A stretch of DNA of 64,000 nucleotides from Dipteris shenzhenensis. Lineage: Eukaryota; Polypodiophyta; Polypodiopsida; Gleicheniales. A program made the translations under genes and the position numbers. How positions within the stretch are numbered: position 1 is the stretch's first letter; the number at the start of each line of letters is the position of its first letter. The notes under the pieces are model-generated. The model did no database searches and was not told the origin of the DNA. It saw only the letters and a list, made by a program, of their open reading frames with translations. Of this stretch, positions 37,433 through 49,215 are shown piece by piece. The stretch lies in NCBI GenBank assembly GCA_047967505.1, contig CM106540.1, one strand, 5' to 3'.

Positions 37433-39090
37433 TTGTATCCTTATTGTTCTAGCATTCAAACATCATGCCTTTCAACCTTCCCCTTGTTTCACTTCACTTG
37501 CTGGCGTTCAAACGTCATGGAGTTCCGTCTCCCACACTTTCTACAATCTTCTAATTTTATCCAATGGTTCAAACATTTTTTATTTTGATCAAATGGTGAA
37601 CTTATCATCTAGCCATAAGACGGCCTTCTCTCTCTCTCTTTCCCCCCCCCCCTCCTTAAAGGAGAGAATAGATTTCAATAAGAAATTGTACACGTCTCTA
37701 GAACCCTGGTTTTGATTAGAGCCAAAACCAAGTCTACAAACACCCTCTAGGGTTTCAAATGCATCCTTCACCATGGATTTGAACAATACGAGTTGGAACC
37801 CAACATCTATTGGTCTCACTGTATGTCATGAACTTGTTCTTGTGGCTAGGCCTTAATGGTCTAGCTACTTGCAAGGCCAGTCATAATTTAACATAAAGGA
37901 CCTCAAAAGTTCCCATCAATTGTTAGGAATCTTACTCCGTGCTGATCGCATGGCCCGTCAGTAGTGGGTTGCTTAACTCCAATGACCATTCTCGATGAAT
38001 CTTGCAACTTTATAGACTACTCATATACAAGTTTTGTTAAGCATTTCACCTATTTATATGTAATGTATTGCATGTAAATTGCTCAAAAGTTTGCGCTTTG
38101 ACTCCTTGAGCAAATTATCATATTAAGAAATTCTAATTTTCTCAAACAAGTTCGCAAAGCATGTAGAAATTATAGATATTATAGATGTATTAGAACAAAA
38201 ATAATTAAAAACGAACTCATTGAATAATATAAAAACAAGAGCAATGCACTAGGGTGGCCTTAAGAATGACCTCAAGCACACTTAAGACATCTAAAAAACA
38301 TTGACATCTCACAATGTCGAAAAACACCCCACATTAATTTAGCAATTTACAAGACCGATTGCCAATGGACTTGTTTTTACCAATAAAATGGCATTTACCC
38401 AAAAAAAAAAAGTATAACAATAGAAATTACGTACATGTGCATGTTAGCTCTTTTCAAACGATTGAAATCCCATTACTAGGAGGTCAATATCTTGTATTAA
38501 TTCATGAGTTCCATAATTATGATGTCCACATCTCATTTCCATAGTTTCACTCATGATATGTATAGCTTTGCAAGAAAAAGGTTAGTAATGCCAAGAACCA
38601 ATTTCTCAACTCGCTATTTTTGGAGATTTAATTATGAATCTTGAATGAGTGGATATAAGGCTTCTCTCCTTTGTAATGGCACCCATCTACATCTTTTGGC
38701 AATAAGGACATAGAACATTTCTTCAACTTGGTGCAAATTGCAAGATGTGGAACGTCATCTTTGAGATAGATAACATGCATCTAGAAATCCAATGTCTATG
38801 TAGTATTACAAAGGATGAGGCTTTACAATCCATCCAATGTTTACTCGTGCACCTAGGAAATCCAATGTCTATGTAGTGTTACAAAGGATGTGGCTTCACA
38901 ATCCGTCCACCAAGCATTTTATCAAGGTCTATTGGTGACGTGACATAGTGGATCTTGAACTTGGGACATATATATTAGTATCCAAACCTTCATTTTTTGA
39001 TGAGATTAGAGAAAATGAATGCATTTTGTGGACTCCAAACAATAAGGAGCAAGTGGGCAAGATGACCCACTCACAATCTCAAGCCCCCTT
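37433..39090. other. intergenic DNA, small tandem repeat
   Basis: CT/C-run at about 37627-37652. A 73-bp tandem duplication occupies 38780-38908 (AAATCCAATGTCTATGTAGT at 38785 and 38858). No gene recognised. Confidence 0.5.
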
Positions 39091-39672
39091 TTGACATCAC
39101 ATCTTCACCACCACAGAGTGGACAACTGGCACAAAGACCATGGTTGGAGAACATTCTACTCCAAAAATGTAGGCCATTGGAGAGGACTCAAGGAAGACGC
39201 CACAACACAAGCCTTACTTCTTCTCAACTCCGAGCCTCTCCATGTGCCCTTTGCTATAACTCCCAAGACGATGGAAGAGCACAAATACACAGACCTGTCC
39301 CAAAAGTGGCCATCCAAACATCACCAGAGCACGCAATTTTGGCCAAGCCACTTGCTATTTCCCTTCAAGATTAGATTGTTTCATCTCCACATGGACCAAG
39401 TGGCATTTCGCACTCTATGCCCAATCGAGTCGGCTTCCCATTGTCATATACAGCTTTAGATTTACCTCCAACAAAGGCTACTTCCTCTGCCTCTCCATTT
39501 TTGGATACATCAAGGCCTTTACGCTCGTGAGAACAATTGGGTGACCTGCCTCCCGAAATTCCAATCTATGATCAAAGCTAGTCACGAATTTGACTTGGTA
39601 GTGAAGGACAAAGCCGAGAAGTTTCGAGAAACATGTCAATCCGAGCAAGGGTTTATGATGGAGAAATTGTGA
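39091..39672 (+). other. unassigned open frame
   Basis: 39091-39459 is open for 122 codons (His/Leu-rich, beginning MTSHLHHHRVDNWHKDHGW). A related-looking reading continues with stops to about 39672 (KDKAEKFRETCQSEQGF). No motif recognised. It could be another gag-like remnant. Codon use gives no strong support. Confidence 0.25.
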
Positions 39673-40149
39673 CAATGCCTCGGCCAACCATGGCCAATTT
39701 ACCTTCTTATTATACTTGCCAACTTCATTTTATTAGAATTGAATGACTTTGAAAGGTTTCATGCCCATCAAACCCAATCATGCAGGTGGGCAAGCAATTT
39801 TTCCTTCGAAAAATGTTGCATATGAGAAAGCTATTATAGACCTAAAAAGGCCATAGTAAAAGAATTTGTCGAGCACATGGGAGTATGCATAATTTGCAAT
39901 TTCAGCCCGACTTTCCTCTCCTTTTCATGGCCACATAGACAAGTGTAGCAAGATCACTTGTTCATTGGAGATCCAATTGACCCTCATCCTCACACATGAC
40001 TTATGTCTTATGAAAGCTTGGTCCCCACCATGACCAAGCCTAATCTTTCTTATGCTAGTAGAAAAAGATACTAACATGGTGTGTCCATCTAATTCTAACC
40101 TAGCAGTCCACACACTTTCAAAACGCTTAAGCATTGATACCTTATTCTG

Positions 40150-40202
40150 TTAGCTACAAGAACAATGAGAGATAATGAGAGGGAGGGGAGGGGAGGGGAG
40201 GG

Positions 40203-40252
<50 letters not shown>
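40150..40252. repeat. (GGGGA)n and (GA)n microsatellite
   Basis: GGGAG/GGGGA repeats at about 40180-40208 pass into (GA)n to about 40252, just downstream of the METTL13-like gene end. Confidence 0.9.
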
Positions 40253-40315
40253 AACATGGTTTCAATGACTCTAAATTTCCACCAGCTTATAAATAATTGA
40301 AAGGGCATTATAAAA

Positions 40316-40705
40316 CTAATAACAATTCAACTTGCTTACAAGATCTTGCAGATTTGGGCCATGGCCCCATGGAGCAAATCTTGTTGCCAAGCGTTCCAAT
40401 TTAGAAGCTGACTCTAAAAGATCTTCCCTACTCTTGATACCAGTTGAATGAGGAAGAGCAAACAGAACCCGATTCACATCTTCATCCACTTCAAGCCCAT
40501 ACACCTCAGCAAATACCTGTGTTTTGTAAAACTTCATCAATTCAACTAACCTCAAAAAACACGTATATTTCTGAGAATTGGGATAAACAATCTGGAGCAA
40601 CAAATACAGAGCCAAACAGGGAAAAGGGAGAAATGAGGGAAAGGGTATCCAAAAAAACTTTGAAGCACAGAAAAGGGACACGGGGGGGGGGGAGGGAGGG
40701 GGGGG

Positions 40706-40755
<50 letters not shown>

Positions 40756-41396
40756 CTTTTTCAAAAGTTTTGGTACAGTAACATGTGGTGCTTTTGCCCT
40801 AGCCACAACATTTATCACCAACATTCCACCATCGCACAGTCTGTCCCTTGCAGCGGATAGGAAGGACTCCTCGAGAAACTCGGCAGGTGGACAGCTTATG
40901 CCAGAGCTAGGAATGAAACAATAAAAATGATATATTTATTGATACACACAAAACATTCAGAAGAAAAGCATAAACAAGGATCAAACACTAGTTTGAAAGT
41001 CTTTGATAACTGTTCAACCTTCTGCTTCGACACAAAGCTGCAAGAAACTGTAATTTGCAAAAAAACAAAGCTATTAAATAGTACAATCCATATTGGATTG
41101 CTAGAGGCGCCTCACCTAGGGTCTTCTGAGTCGGCATCAATTATGAGAACATGCAAATCAAATTCTGAACCTTGCCCATGATTCAGATGGGAATTACCAA
41201 GCTTCTCTGAAATGTCATTTTCAGCACGGGATTTCAGATCATCAACAATACTGCCTACAGATGAGTTGTAAGCCCCTCCACAGTCCTCATCACGACCATA
41301 TCCTTCAGAGCATGGTGAGAATTGGTCGTTCGTAACAGAAACTGCCCCATTCTTAGCCAACCTATTCACCACGGTCAGCCCATCACCTATACAAAG
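40316..41396 (-). CDS. METTL13-like: METTL13-like methyltransferase, last three exons
   Basis: Exons 41396-41116, 40906-40756 and 40516-40316 splice in frame (introns 209 and 239 nt, GT-AG) to the stop at 40316. The first gives GDGLTVVNRLAK then DLHVLIIDADSEDP, the second SGISCPPAEFLEESFL and DGGMLVINVVARAK, the third VFAEVYGLEVDEDVNRVLFA. The order ADGL, D-DS-DP, SCPP-F-E-SFL, N-V-R, VN-LF is that of the C-terminal seven-beta-strand methyltransferase domain of METTL13 (EEF1A-KNMT). In animals this protein methylates eEF1A; in plants the role is inferred. Upstream exons, including the SAM-binding GxGxG motif and the N-terminal domain, were not found up to 43 kb. They may lie beyond very long introns or be lost, so this may be a partial gene. 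Cys/Asn-rich inserted residues (exon 1, about 30-60) are lineage-specific. Confidence 0.8.
40682..40754. repeat. G-run and (GA)n inside METTL13-like intron
   Basis: G/A-rich run at 40682-40703, then (GA)n to about 40753. On the coding strand this is (CT)n beginning two or three bases after the splice donor GTTCTC. Confidence 0.9.
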
Positions 41397-43400
41397 CTGC
41401 CACCAAGGACCACAATAATCAACGAGTGTGCAAACGGAAATATATAATTTTCATTTTTAACCACTAGAAGAGCTCATAAAACTGGTCTGCCAGCAAATCA
41501 TACTCCATGCCACCACTTACTACAAAAAATGACACTATGCTAGGGTCCGTGAGCCCATAATTAGCATCCAGGACAAGCTTGTACCATTAACACAAGAAGC
41601 GCATCTTCAGCATTGTTAAAAACCCAAAGAATATTTTAGCATTCAGATCACTATAGCTATGGATTTTATATATTCAAGCATTCACATCACTATTACACCT
41701 CAACAAATGAAAGAAGGGATGAGAGACCAATAGATAATTCCAAATTCCCAAGACAGTCCTCTAACCACAAGCTTAACCAGTAAAGCCTACCTTTGTAATT
41801 CTGGCTTTGTGGGCCCCTCGTCCTTGGAAGAGTTATTTGTGTCCTAATCAATTGGGACTTGCATATCTGATTACCATCTCTGCTGCAATAGAAGAATCTC
41901 CATAGTAATCTAGGACCTGCCCAATACTCTTGAGGATGGAAGATGCAACAGGGAGCCACATATTACATTGTCGCAAGTAGTAGGAGGCTCAGACCAAAAG
42001 CCGCATGCGCGAGCGAGAGGTTTTCTCTAACCCACTCTCTTGAACTGATTGCTTTAGGGAGCAATATCTGCAAGAAGTACCGTCTATGGAAAAACTAAGC
42101 CATTTTGGCCGCCTGACAGCCCATTTGATTATCACTAAAGCCAGGGGTAGGAACTGCATCCCAAGTCTCTTCGATGGAAGAATTAAAATTAATGTCCTAG
42201 AAAATGAAATCACATATTCGAGTTAGTCTAAATACCAGTCTAAAAGTGTCTAGCAAGGGTTTGATTCAAGGCCAGCAAACACTGGACAATAGTCTGAGGG
42301 AGATCCCCTGAGATAGGTCCCATAACATCCATCTCTACAAGCTCTACCCTTACACCACCTTGCCTGTCCCACTGTATTCACTGCTTGGTTCCAACCCTCT
42401 ACCAAAGTAAGGGTAACGCATGCATTCAGTCACAGATATCATGATTCTGTAGGGTTCCCTTCTGTCGTGGACTACGCCAAATTTGATAAATATCTCCTCT
42501 TCTTTGCATCTTCCCCTTTGATAGGAGCTAAGTCTGGAAGAACGTGCCCATGGCATTCTTTCTTTCGATCAGATGTGCCTTTGAAGAGGGAAGCCCCTCC
42601 CACACCCCCACCCCACGCAGTGTCAGAGCAGTAGCCAACATTTTCTTAACTCCCAGATCAGCACAAGCAAGCGCACCTAGAGTTCCATGGCCAAATTGAC
42701 CCAAAAATGGGATAGGATCAATTTTCATCCTCAACGAGGATGCAGCTTCAGCTCTGAGGAACTTGGCACATCACAAAGTCTTAGAGATGACCATGAGCTT
42801 CTATATGGAGCTCTTTCAAGCAACTTGATGTGTGGCCTTTTGTTGAATCATTGAAGGGTGGGGTGGCTTGTCCACAAATTCCTTTCAGGAAACTTTGATG
42901 GGACTCAGGGACTCAAGCTGTGATGCTGTGAACATAGCAATCCTTCCCCAAACAAAGCGAAGTTTTAGAGATCATTGCTCCAGAGACGTAATGTTTTGCA
43001 CTATTGGGTAACCCTTTATCATTTGAGACTTGACACCAGGCATGGAGCCATGGAAACAACTTCTATAGAAAGGCATTCTTAGAAACACTTCCTGGCTTAT
43101 AGGACACGGCAAGCAATGTTTCGATGGATCTTCATCGATGCTAGCTCACTTGGCCCCTAATGAGAAGCCTGATGAGGATGTGACATGGTTTTGTTGGGGC
43201 TCTCTTAGCTTGCAACATGGAGACGAGATGGAGAGGCGAACCCTCCTATGGCATTTGGAGATCCAAGGCTCCATTGGAGAGAGGTAGGACACCGGAATAT
43301 ACATTAAGTGTGCATGACATGCAGTGAGACATCACAAATGGACCCACATAGAGACTGCATAGTCTTGTCACACTTGTGGGGAGCTAGTAGCAACATAACT
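41397..43400. other. intergenic or intronic DNA upstream of METTL13-like exons
   Basis: Minus-strand open frames at 41693-41959, 41989-42213, 42350-42556 and 42528-42734 were read for missing METTL13 exons and show none. No repeats stood out. Confidence 0.4.
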
Positions 43401-43860
43401 AAGATTGAGGCTAGAATATGCTAAAATTTGGACCGAGTGGTAGAAGAAGATTCTCCCAGACCCTACAACCCTTCCAACATGGACAGAGCCAATTTCCTTA
43501 ATAGGAATTACTCGAAGGTGACAGTTGACATGGCAGCCCATGAGGTGGCCAGGGGCACATGGCAGCCTGTGGGGACATGTGGAGTGCCATGCATGACCTA
43601 CATCTATAAAAGAAATCCTCACCCCCCTTCATATGGGCTCTCCTCCAGCCTCCTACACAACTCCTGCTCGTCCGTCTGCAGCAACAGTAGCTCTTGCACT
43701 CCCTCTGCAGTAGCCCCTTCTGCAGCAACCCTCTGCAACAGCAGTAGCAGTCTCTCTACAGCAATTCTTCTTGCAACAGCCCCTTCTGCAACAAAGTGCG
43801 TAATAGGGTGTAGGAGTAGCTAGCGTTTCATCTCCCAAGAGGTAAGGGGCAACTGAAACC
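43401..43860 (+). other. promoter-like TATA and CAGCA-rich segment, possible LTR fragment
   Basis: TATAAAAG at 43605-43612, preceded by repeated (G)GCAGCC(C/T) words. About 70-190 bp downstream lies a CTGCAGCAACAG-rich stretch (43676-43795) of imperfect 9-27 bp repeats. The layout resembles the U3/R part of a retrotransposon LTR, but no partner LTR or primer-binding site was found. Confidence 0.3.
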
Positions 43861-44395
43861 TCTCAGGGCTCTCTTAAAGGGGAAGGGGAAAGATTGCTTT
43901 ATATAAGCTTGCAAAATATTGCTTCATAGATTTGCAAGACAGAAACCAAGATGTACAATATTGCTTGAGAAAAGAATGTTTCGCTTTGAAAACATGTCAC
44001 TTATTGCAATCAAGTGAGTTTGACGTGCTCTAGTATGTGGAGAAACCTGAAACACCTTTTCAATGATAACATTTCACATTATTTGGATTAACACACATAA
44101 AGCATTCCTTGCATCCAATAATATGTTTACTGTCCCAAAAAACAGCAAAAGAGTTAAGCCTATGATAGTGGTTTCTTTAATATTGATACTTCAGCCATGG
44201 CTATGGCTGCCCACATTGATGCTTTGATGATGGGTGAGCACTGCGCGGTTGGACCGCTGCTCGATAATAATCAATCGGTTAAAGCTTATACTCAAGTCAT
44301 TGACGTGACTAGCTCAAATAGTTTTAGTACTTGGACTATGATTCACCTGAGGCTCAACTAATCCAAGAAATCACGTCTAAGAATTTGGAGTCCAC
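43861..44395. other. anonymous sequence upstream of Ty3 RT remnant
   Basis: AT-rich. It may include decayed Ty3 sequence from about 44205 onward, but no motif can be read. A TATATAAG-type word lies at about 43899. Confidence 0.35.
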
Positions 44396-45150
44396 ATGTG
44401 TTTCCAAAGGACCTTTCTTTGGGACTACTTTCTAAGTGGAATGTTGACCATAAAACTTGAACTTATGCCTCGTGAGCTACCTATGTTTGGCCAATTGTAC
44501 ATGACTAGTTCAATTGAGGAGGAGCAAATTGCGTGGCAATTTAAGATTACCCTCCAATTGCGTCAAGTGAGACCTAGTAAGCCACCGTGGGGTGCACCAA
44601 TGCTTCTGGTTGAGAAGAAAGACAAGCCTATGTGTTTGTGTACAGACTATAAGAGACTAAACAAATTGACAATCAAGAACAAACATATGTTATCTTGAAT
44701 GGATGATCTCGTCAATCAGCTATGCGGAGTTAAATACTTTAAGAGGATCGATTTGAAAACGATCTACGATCTATCATCAAAAAAGGTGTATAAGAAGGAT
44801 GTCTATAAGACACTGTTTTATATTCCATTCGGACATTAGGAGTTCTTGGTGCTCCCATTCAGACTCACTGATGTGCCGATGCCTTTCCCATACATGATGA
44901 AGGGCTCTTTCATCCATCTCTGGGAAAGTTTGCTATGGTTTTCTTGATGATGACATCTCGATCTATAGCAATTCTTTTTTAGAATGGACACCATCTATGG
45001 AAAGTGTTGTCCATACTTCCAAAAAAGAAAATCTTTGCAAAAGAGAGCAAACATGAATTCTTGAAACAAGAACTCGTCTACCTGGGACACACCATTTTTT
45101 TAAACGCTGTCTGTATTGACTTTAAGAAAGTCAGAAAGGTATGTAAGTAG
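44396..45150 (+). pseudogene. Ty3/gypsy reverse transcriptase remnant (distinct family)
   Basis: The frame from 44396 holds the Ty3 RT signature [16 protein letters not shown] followed by [12 protein letters not shown], the start of the palm/fingers. It stops at 44698. Later pieces read FKRIDLKT, FYIPFGH, EFLVLPFRLTD and a broken FLDD region near 44940 with frameshifts. It differs clearly from elements A, B and D (for example [15 protein letters not shown] against KSPWGAPVLLRKKKD), so it belongs to another Ty3 lineage. No LTRs found. It lies tail to tail with the germin-like fragment. Confidence 0.75.
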
Positions 45151-45169
45151 CCTAGTTTAAAAGCAATAT

Positions 45170-45488
45170 GGAGGTCAATTCCATTTTTGGTATTGTCAAT
45201 TTCTTCCAAATCTTCAAAAAACACCATAAACACAACCGCTTTTCTTTCCACGTACACCGTGCATATCGGTATATGCTTGTAGCTATTCTCTGGTGTGTAA
45301 GTTGAAGAGCTTCGTGGTGGTGTCCACGACGTTGACCTGGAGAGTGCCTTGGATCACATAGAGCAGCTTGATGCCGCAAGAGTGAGTGTGGGGAGAATTG
45401 AGGGAGCCTAGCTGGAACTTTAGGAAGGCAATAGAAATTCCCAAGCTTTTGAGGGAAGGGAAGGCGTCCACAAAGGCCTTCATGGGCG
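45170..45488 (-). pseudogene. germin-like protein fragment (cupin)
   Basis: On the minus strand, directly after the Ty3-A chromodomain-like tail, the frame continues as AFVDAFPSLKSLGISIAFLK then LNSPHTHSCGIKLLYVIQGTL. This is the first cupin motif of plant germin-like proteins (PHTHPRxTExLxVLEGTL type), with an oxalate oxidase or superoxide dismutase-type metal site. The two His of HTH are kept but the metal-binding Glu is replaced (Lys in this alignment). The frame stops at 45283, and a weaker match (KAVVFMVFF) follows. Only about 65-100 of the usual 200 or so residues remain. Either a host gene fragment captured at a rearrangement junction or a decayed germin gene invaded by Ty3-A. Confidence 0.65.
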
Positions 45489-48372
45489 GGAATGTCTTCT
45501 GGAGGTTCTGTAATGTCTCTTCTGGAGGTTCTGTAATGTCTCCCATGTTGCATCGTCCTCAACACGATCCTTCCACTTGATCTTGTATTCTATGATAGTT
45601 CTATTACGAATCTATCTTTCACGAAATTCAAGAATACACTCAGGTTCGTGTGGAATAAAAGTCAAATCTCTAACTTCTATTATTTCTTGAGGAGAAACAA
45701 GTTGATCATCCACACCCAATACTTCTTTCAGTCTACTGACATGAAATACTGGATGTACTTTAACATCAGGAGGCAATTCTAGTCTATATGCAACTGGTCC
45801 AATTCTTTTAATAACCTTCAACGGACCACAGTGTCTGGGGGGATAACTTCGGAACCAAACGAGTACTTAGGCTCTTGGATTCCTTCGGAATTCGCAAATA
45901 TACCATCGTTCCTTCAGAGAACTCTCTAGGTGAACAATGTCTATTAGCACAAAATATGTCCCGATCTTGGGCACTTCTGATAGACTCCTTGGCAAACTGC
46001 AACATTTCTTGCATGTCTTGCAAGAAGGTCTTTGCCGCATCATTTTGGATTCCCTTTAACCCAACCATAACTGGTGACTTAGGTTGAAGTCCGTACATAA
46101 GCATAAAAGGACTGTAACCAGTACTCGAATGCTTTACACTATTATAAGCAAATTCTATCATAGGTAGATAATCTTCCCATGAAGACTGTCTCTTAGAAAC
46201 ATATGCCCGAAGCATATCTTCAACCAATTGGTTTACCTTCTCTGTACTGCCATCGGATTGTGCATGATCTGAGGAACTCATACTTATAGTTTCTAACTTC
46301 TCAAAAACAAGTGTCCAAAAGTTACTTATAAACTTCGAGTCCCTGTCACTGACTATGTCAGAGGGCAAACCATATAGATATTCAAACTCGTGAGCCAGCT
46401 GAACAGCTGAAATAGTTGTTCTAGTAGGTAAGAATCCATCCATTTTTGTCAGACGGTCGACTATGACCCAAATGGAGTCATGACCCTTGCGCGTTCGAGG
46501 CAAACCAGTAATAAAATCCATGGAAATAATTTCCCATTTATTACCTGGAATTTGCAATGACTGTAATAAACCCGCGCTTCTAAGGCGTTCTGCCTTAGTA
46601 ACCTGACAAACCCGGCAACCTATCACATAGTTTTCAATAAATGCACGCATTTTAGGCCAATAAAAGATATGCTTCACAAGAGACAGAGTCAGATGTATAC
46701 CCAGATGTCCAGCACTAGGAGCATCATGACACTCCCAAAGAATCTTGGATCGAAGTTCCAAAACATATGGCACACAAATCTTTCCATTCCAGAACAGCAA
46801 GCCGTTCCTAATCATCCACTGACCTCCCGCCACCTGTACCGTAGGGGGCACAATCCCTGAGTCTTTGTCAACCATGGAGCTCCCATCCTAGACTTTCTAC
46901 CAATAAGAACTGAAATGACTATCAGTTGTGCAAAGCCCTCTCAAGAATTGAAATAGGTCTGAGGATATTTCCGTAAATGACATAGCATTTACAAACTTGA
47001 CTCGACTTAAGGCATCCACCACACTATTCAACGAATCCTTGCGATAACGTATTTCAAAATCAAAATCTTGCATTAATTCTGCCCATCTAGCCTTGCGTCC
47101 CCTCAATTCAGAGCCATCACACACATACTTGATTGACTGATGATCGGTCAATACAAGAAACTTCGAACCATACAAGTAGTGTCTCCAAACCTTCAGTGCA
47201 TACACGACAACATAGAGTTCTTTTCCTAGTGTGGGCCAACGATATTGGGTGTCGTCTAGCTTCTTCCTTGATAGCAAACTTCAAGGTTTCAAAAGCCTTG
47301 TTCAATGCATCATTCCAAGAGATCAGCTAGGTAGACATGCGTCCACAACCTTTCAATATGTTTGTCACGGGTGCCGTGATGTGAATAATCACGCACAGAC
47401 TTCCGTAGAAATACCGTAAATCCTAGGAAAGAACGAAGTTGTTTCACAGTCTGAGGGATAGGCCATTCTAAAACCTTCTTGATACAATCCAGATGAATGC
47501 TAATACTATCAGAAGGAATCTTGTGTCCTAAGTAAATGATCTCCTTCATAAAGAAGTCACATTTACTCATCTTGGCATAGAGCTTATGCTGTCTTAGAAT
47601 AACTAAGACAATCCGGAGGTGTCCTATGTGATCCTCTAGCGTTCGGCTATATACCAAGATGTCATCTAAGAACACTACAACGAATTTGCCCAGAAAATCT
47701 CGGAACAAATCGTTCATCATTTCCTGGAAGGTGGCAGGAGCATTAGTCAAACCAAAAGGTAATACAAGAAACTCGTAGTAGCTATACCTAGTTCGGAATG
47801 CGGTTCTATCTATGTGTTTGGCATAGATACGGATTTGGTGATAACTCGTACGCAAATCAATCTTAGTGAAATACTTCGCTCCAGCCAAACGGTCTATTAG
47901 ATCATCGGAACGAGGTAGAGGGTATCGATTCTTAATTGTCACTTTATTCAATCATTTATAATCTATACACATTCTCCATGAAGTATCTTTCTTCTTTCTT
48001 AAGAGGACAGGTGCTCCCCAAGGTGATTTACTTGGGCAAATATAGCCCATATTCAAATAATCCTGTAGCTGTGAAGCTAACTCATCCTCCTCAAGCCGGC
48101 TCATCCTATAAGGTGAAACACTAATAGGTTGAGCCCCAGGTACTAAGTCTATGCGATGATTTACTGCCCGTTCTGGAGGTAAACCTTCCGGCAGTTGAGC
48201 AGGGAATGAAATCATCTAACAACGTTCTCAAATCACGGTGTTCAAACACACTTAAATCATTCTTGTTATTAACAGAGACAACAAATGAAGAAAGCGGAAT
48301 CAAAACACACTGATAGACATCATAATGAAAAGTGTTTGATATATTCCGAAGCTGCATTGCAGATACAATAGG
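45489..48372 (-). pseudogene. pol of Ty3 element A
   Basis: Order on the minus strand: end of protease/RT linker (MQLRNISNTFHYDVYQC), RT with SKSPWGAPVLLRKKKD (47952-48215) and VVFLDDILVYS (47310-47951), RNase H (46897-47277), integrase (45808-46875, HHCC finger and DDE segment), and C-terminal chromodomain-like tail (45489-45821). Damage: frameshift after LRTLLDDF, a stop in YKRLNK (CGA to TGA), a frameshift after RDYS, a deletion of about 115-120 bp removing the first RNase H aspartate, and loss of several residues in integrase before EYLYGLP. A 23-bp tandem duplication (TCTTCTGGAGGTTCTGTAATG) lies at about 45494-45540. Confidence 0.85.
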
Positions 48373-48586
48373 TGTGAGAGTTTTGGGGAGAGAGAGAGCA
48401 AGAGAGAGTGAGCTTGAGAGCTGAAAGCTTGATAGCTTGGTTGCAATAGAAGAGTGTAAGAGAGTACAACTTAAAAGAGTTAGAGATAAGGTTTTGTCCT
48501 AGTGATAAAACCTTAGTAATCACTAACCATAGTTAGTGAACTAACTGCGGTTAGGGGAAAAAACCTCTTAAAGAGGGAAAAGTGCA
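48373..48586. mobile_element. LTR-like segment replacing gag of element A
   Basis: 214 bp beginning TGTGAGAG and ending AAGTGCA, rich in GAGAGA and small hairpins (AAGGTTTT/AAAACCTT, CTAACTGCGGTTAG). It joins pol sequence on the left (ATAGG) to the 15th or so gag codon on the right (GTTCA). Flanks are not duplicated, and about 1.3 kb of gag and protease is missing, so insertion plus deletion or recombination is required. It looks like a solo LTR of another family. Confidence 0.45.
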
Positions 48587-48990
48587 GTTCATATCCTGGT
48601 CTCCCATCGCAAGCTCAGGGTCTAGAGAATCAGCCATAACTCAATCGAATCTGATGAAGAAAATAGGCTGAGAGAAGAGAAGGGACAGGTGGGCTCGAAA
48701 CTAGGAGACTGGAATAGAGAGAAAATCTGACGAAACGGAGGGGGATGAGAGAAAGAGGCTGGCTGATCGAAAGAAGAAGGGGCTGGCGGATGCTGGCAAT
48801 CCATGAGCCGAGCTCCTTGCTGGCCTGCACGGAAATCTGCAGCAGGCGGTACCTGAGAGTGGAATGGTCAAGAGGGGCGTAGAGGGGTAGAGACTTGCAC
48901 ACGGGTCATGATAAGGGGAGGAGCTGCTGCTGCGCTATGCTCTAGAACAGGTGGGCGCAACTCTTAGAGAGTTCAGCTGTCAAAAAAAAA

Positions 48991-49015
48991 CCACCCTCCT
49001 AAGTTGGAGGGGTGG
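48991..49015. repeat. leader hairpin of element A
   Basis: CCACCCTCC and GGAGGGGTGG pair around TAAGTT, next to GGTGCTTTTTT. Element D has two tandem copies of the same hairpin in its leader (62275-62366), so the structure is conserved in the family. Confidence 0.7.
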
Positions 49016-49080
49016 TGCTTTTTTAGCATCCAGACCCCCCCAAATTAGCACAGCCTTGCCTACGACCTGCTCCCACCCAT

Positions 49081-49215
49081 GGCGCACCCCACAACTCACC
49101 CCTTGGCTGCGAACTGCTCTAACGAACTGCTCCAGCCTATGGTGCACTCCACAACTCACCCCTTGGCTGCAAACTGCTCTAACGAACTGCTCCATCCTAT
49201 GGCGCACTCCGGGTC
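49081..49215. repeat. 60-bp tandem repeat in leader of element A
   Basis: Units start at 49081 and 49141 (GG(C/T)GCAC(C/T)CC ACAACTCACC), with six mismatches in 60. A third unit begins at 49201 but ends after about 10 bp. Confidence 0.9.

Noticed and set aside
42350-42734. Minus-strand frames considered as missing METTL13 exons
   Set aside because: No SAM-binding GxGxG, no expected family motifs, and no consistent splice sites.
43401-43860. Possible gene encoding a Ser/Cys/Ala-rich 131-residue protein
   Set aside because: The frame is driven by CAGCA-type repeats downstream of a TATA-like word; an LTR or noncoding origin is more likely.
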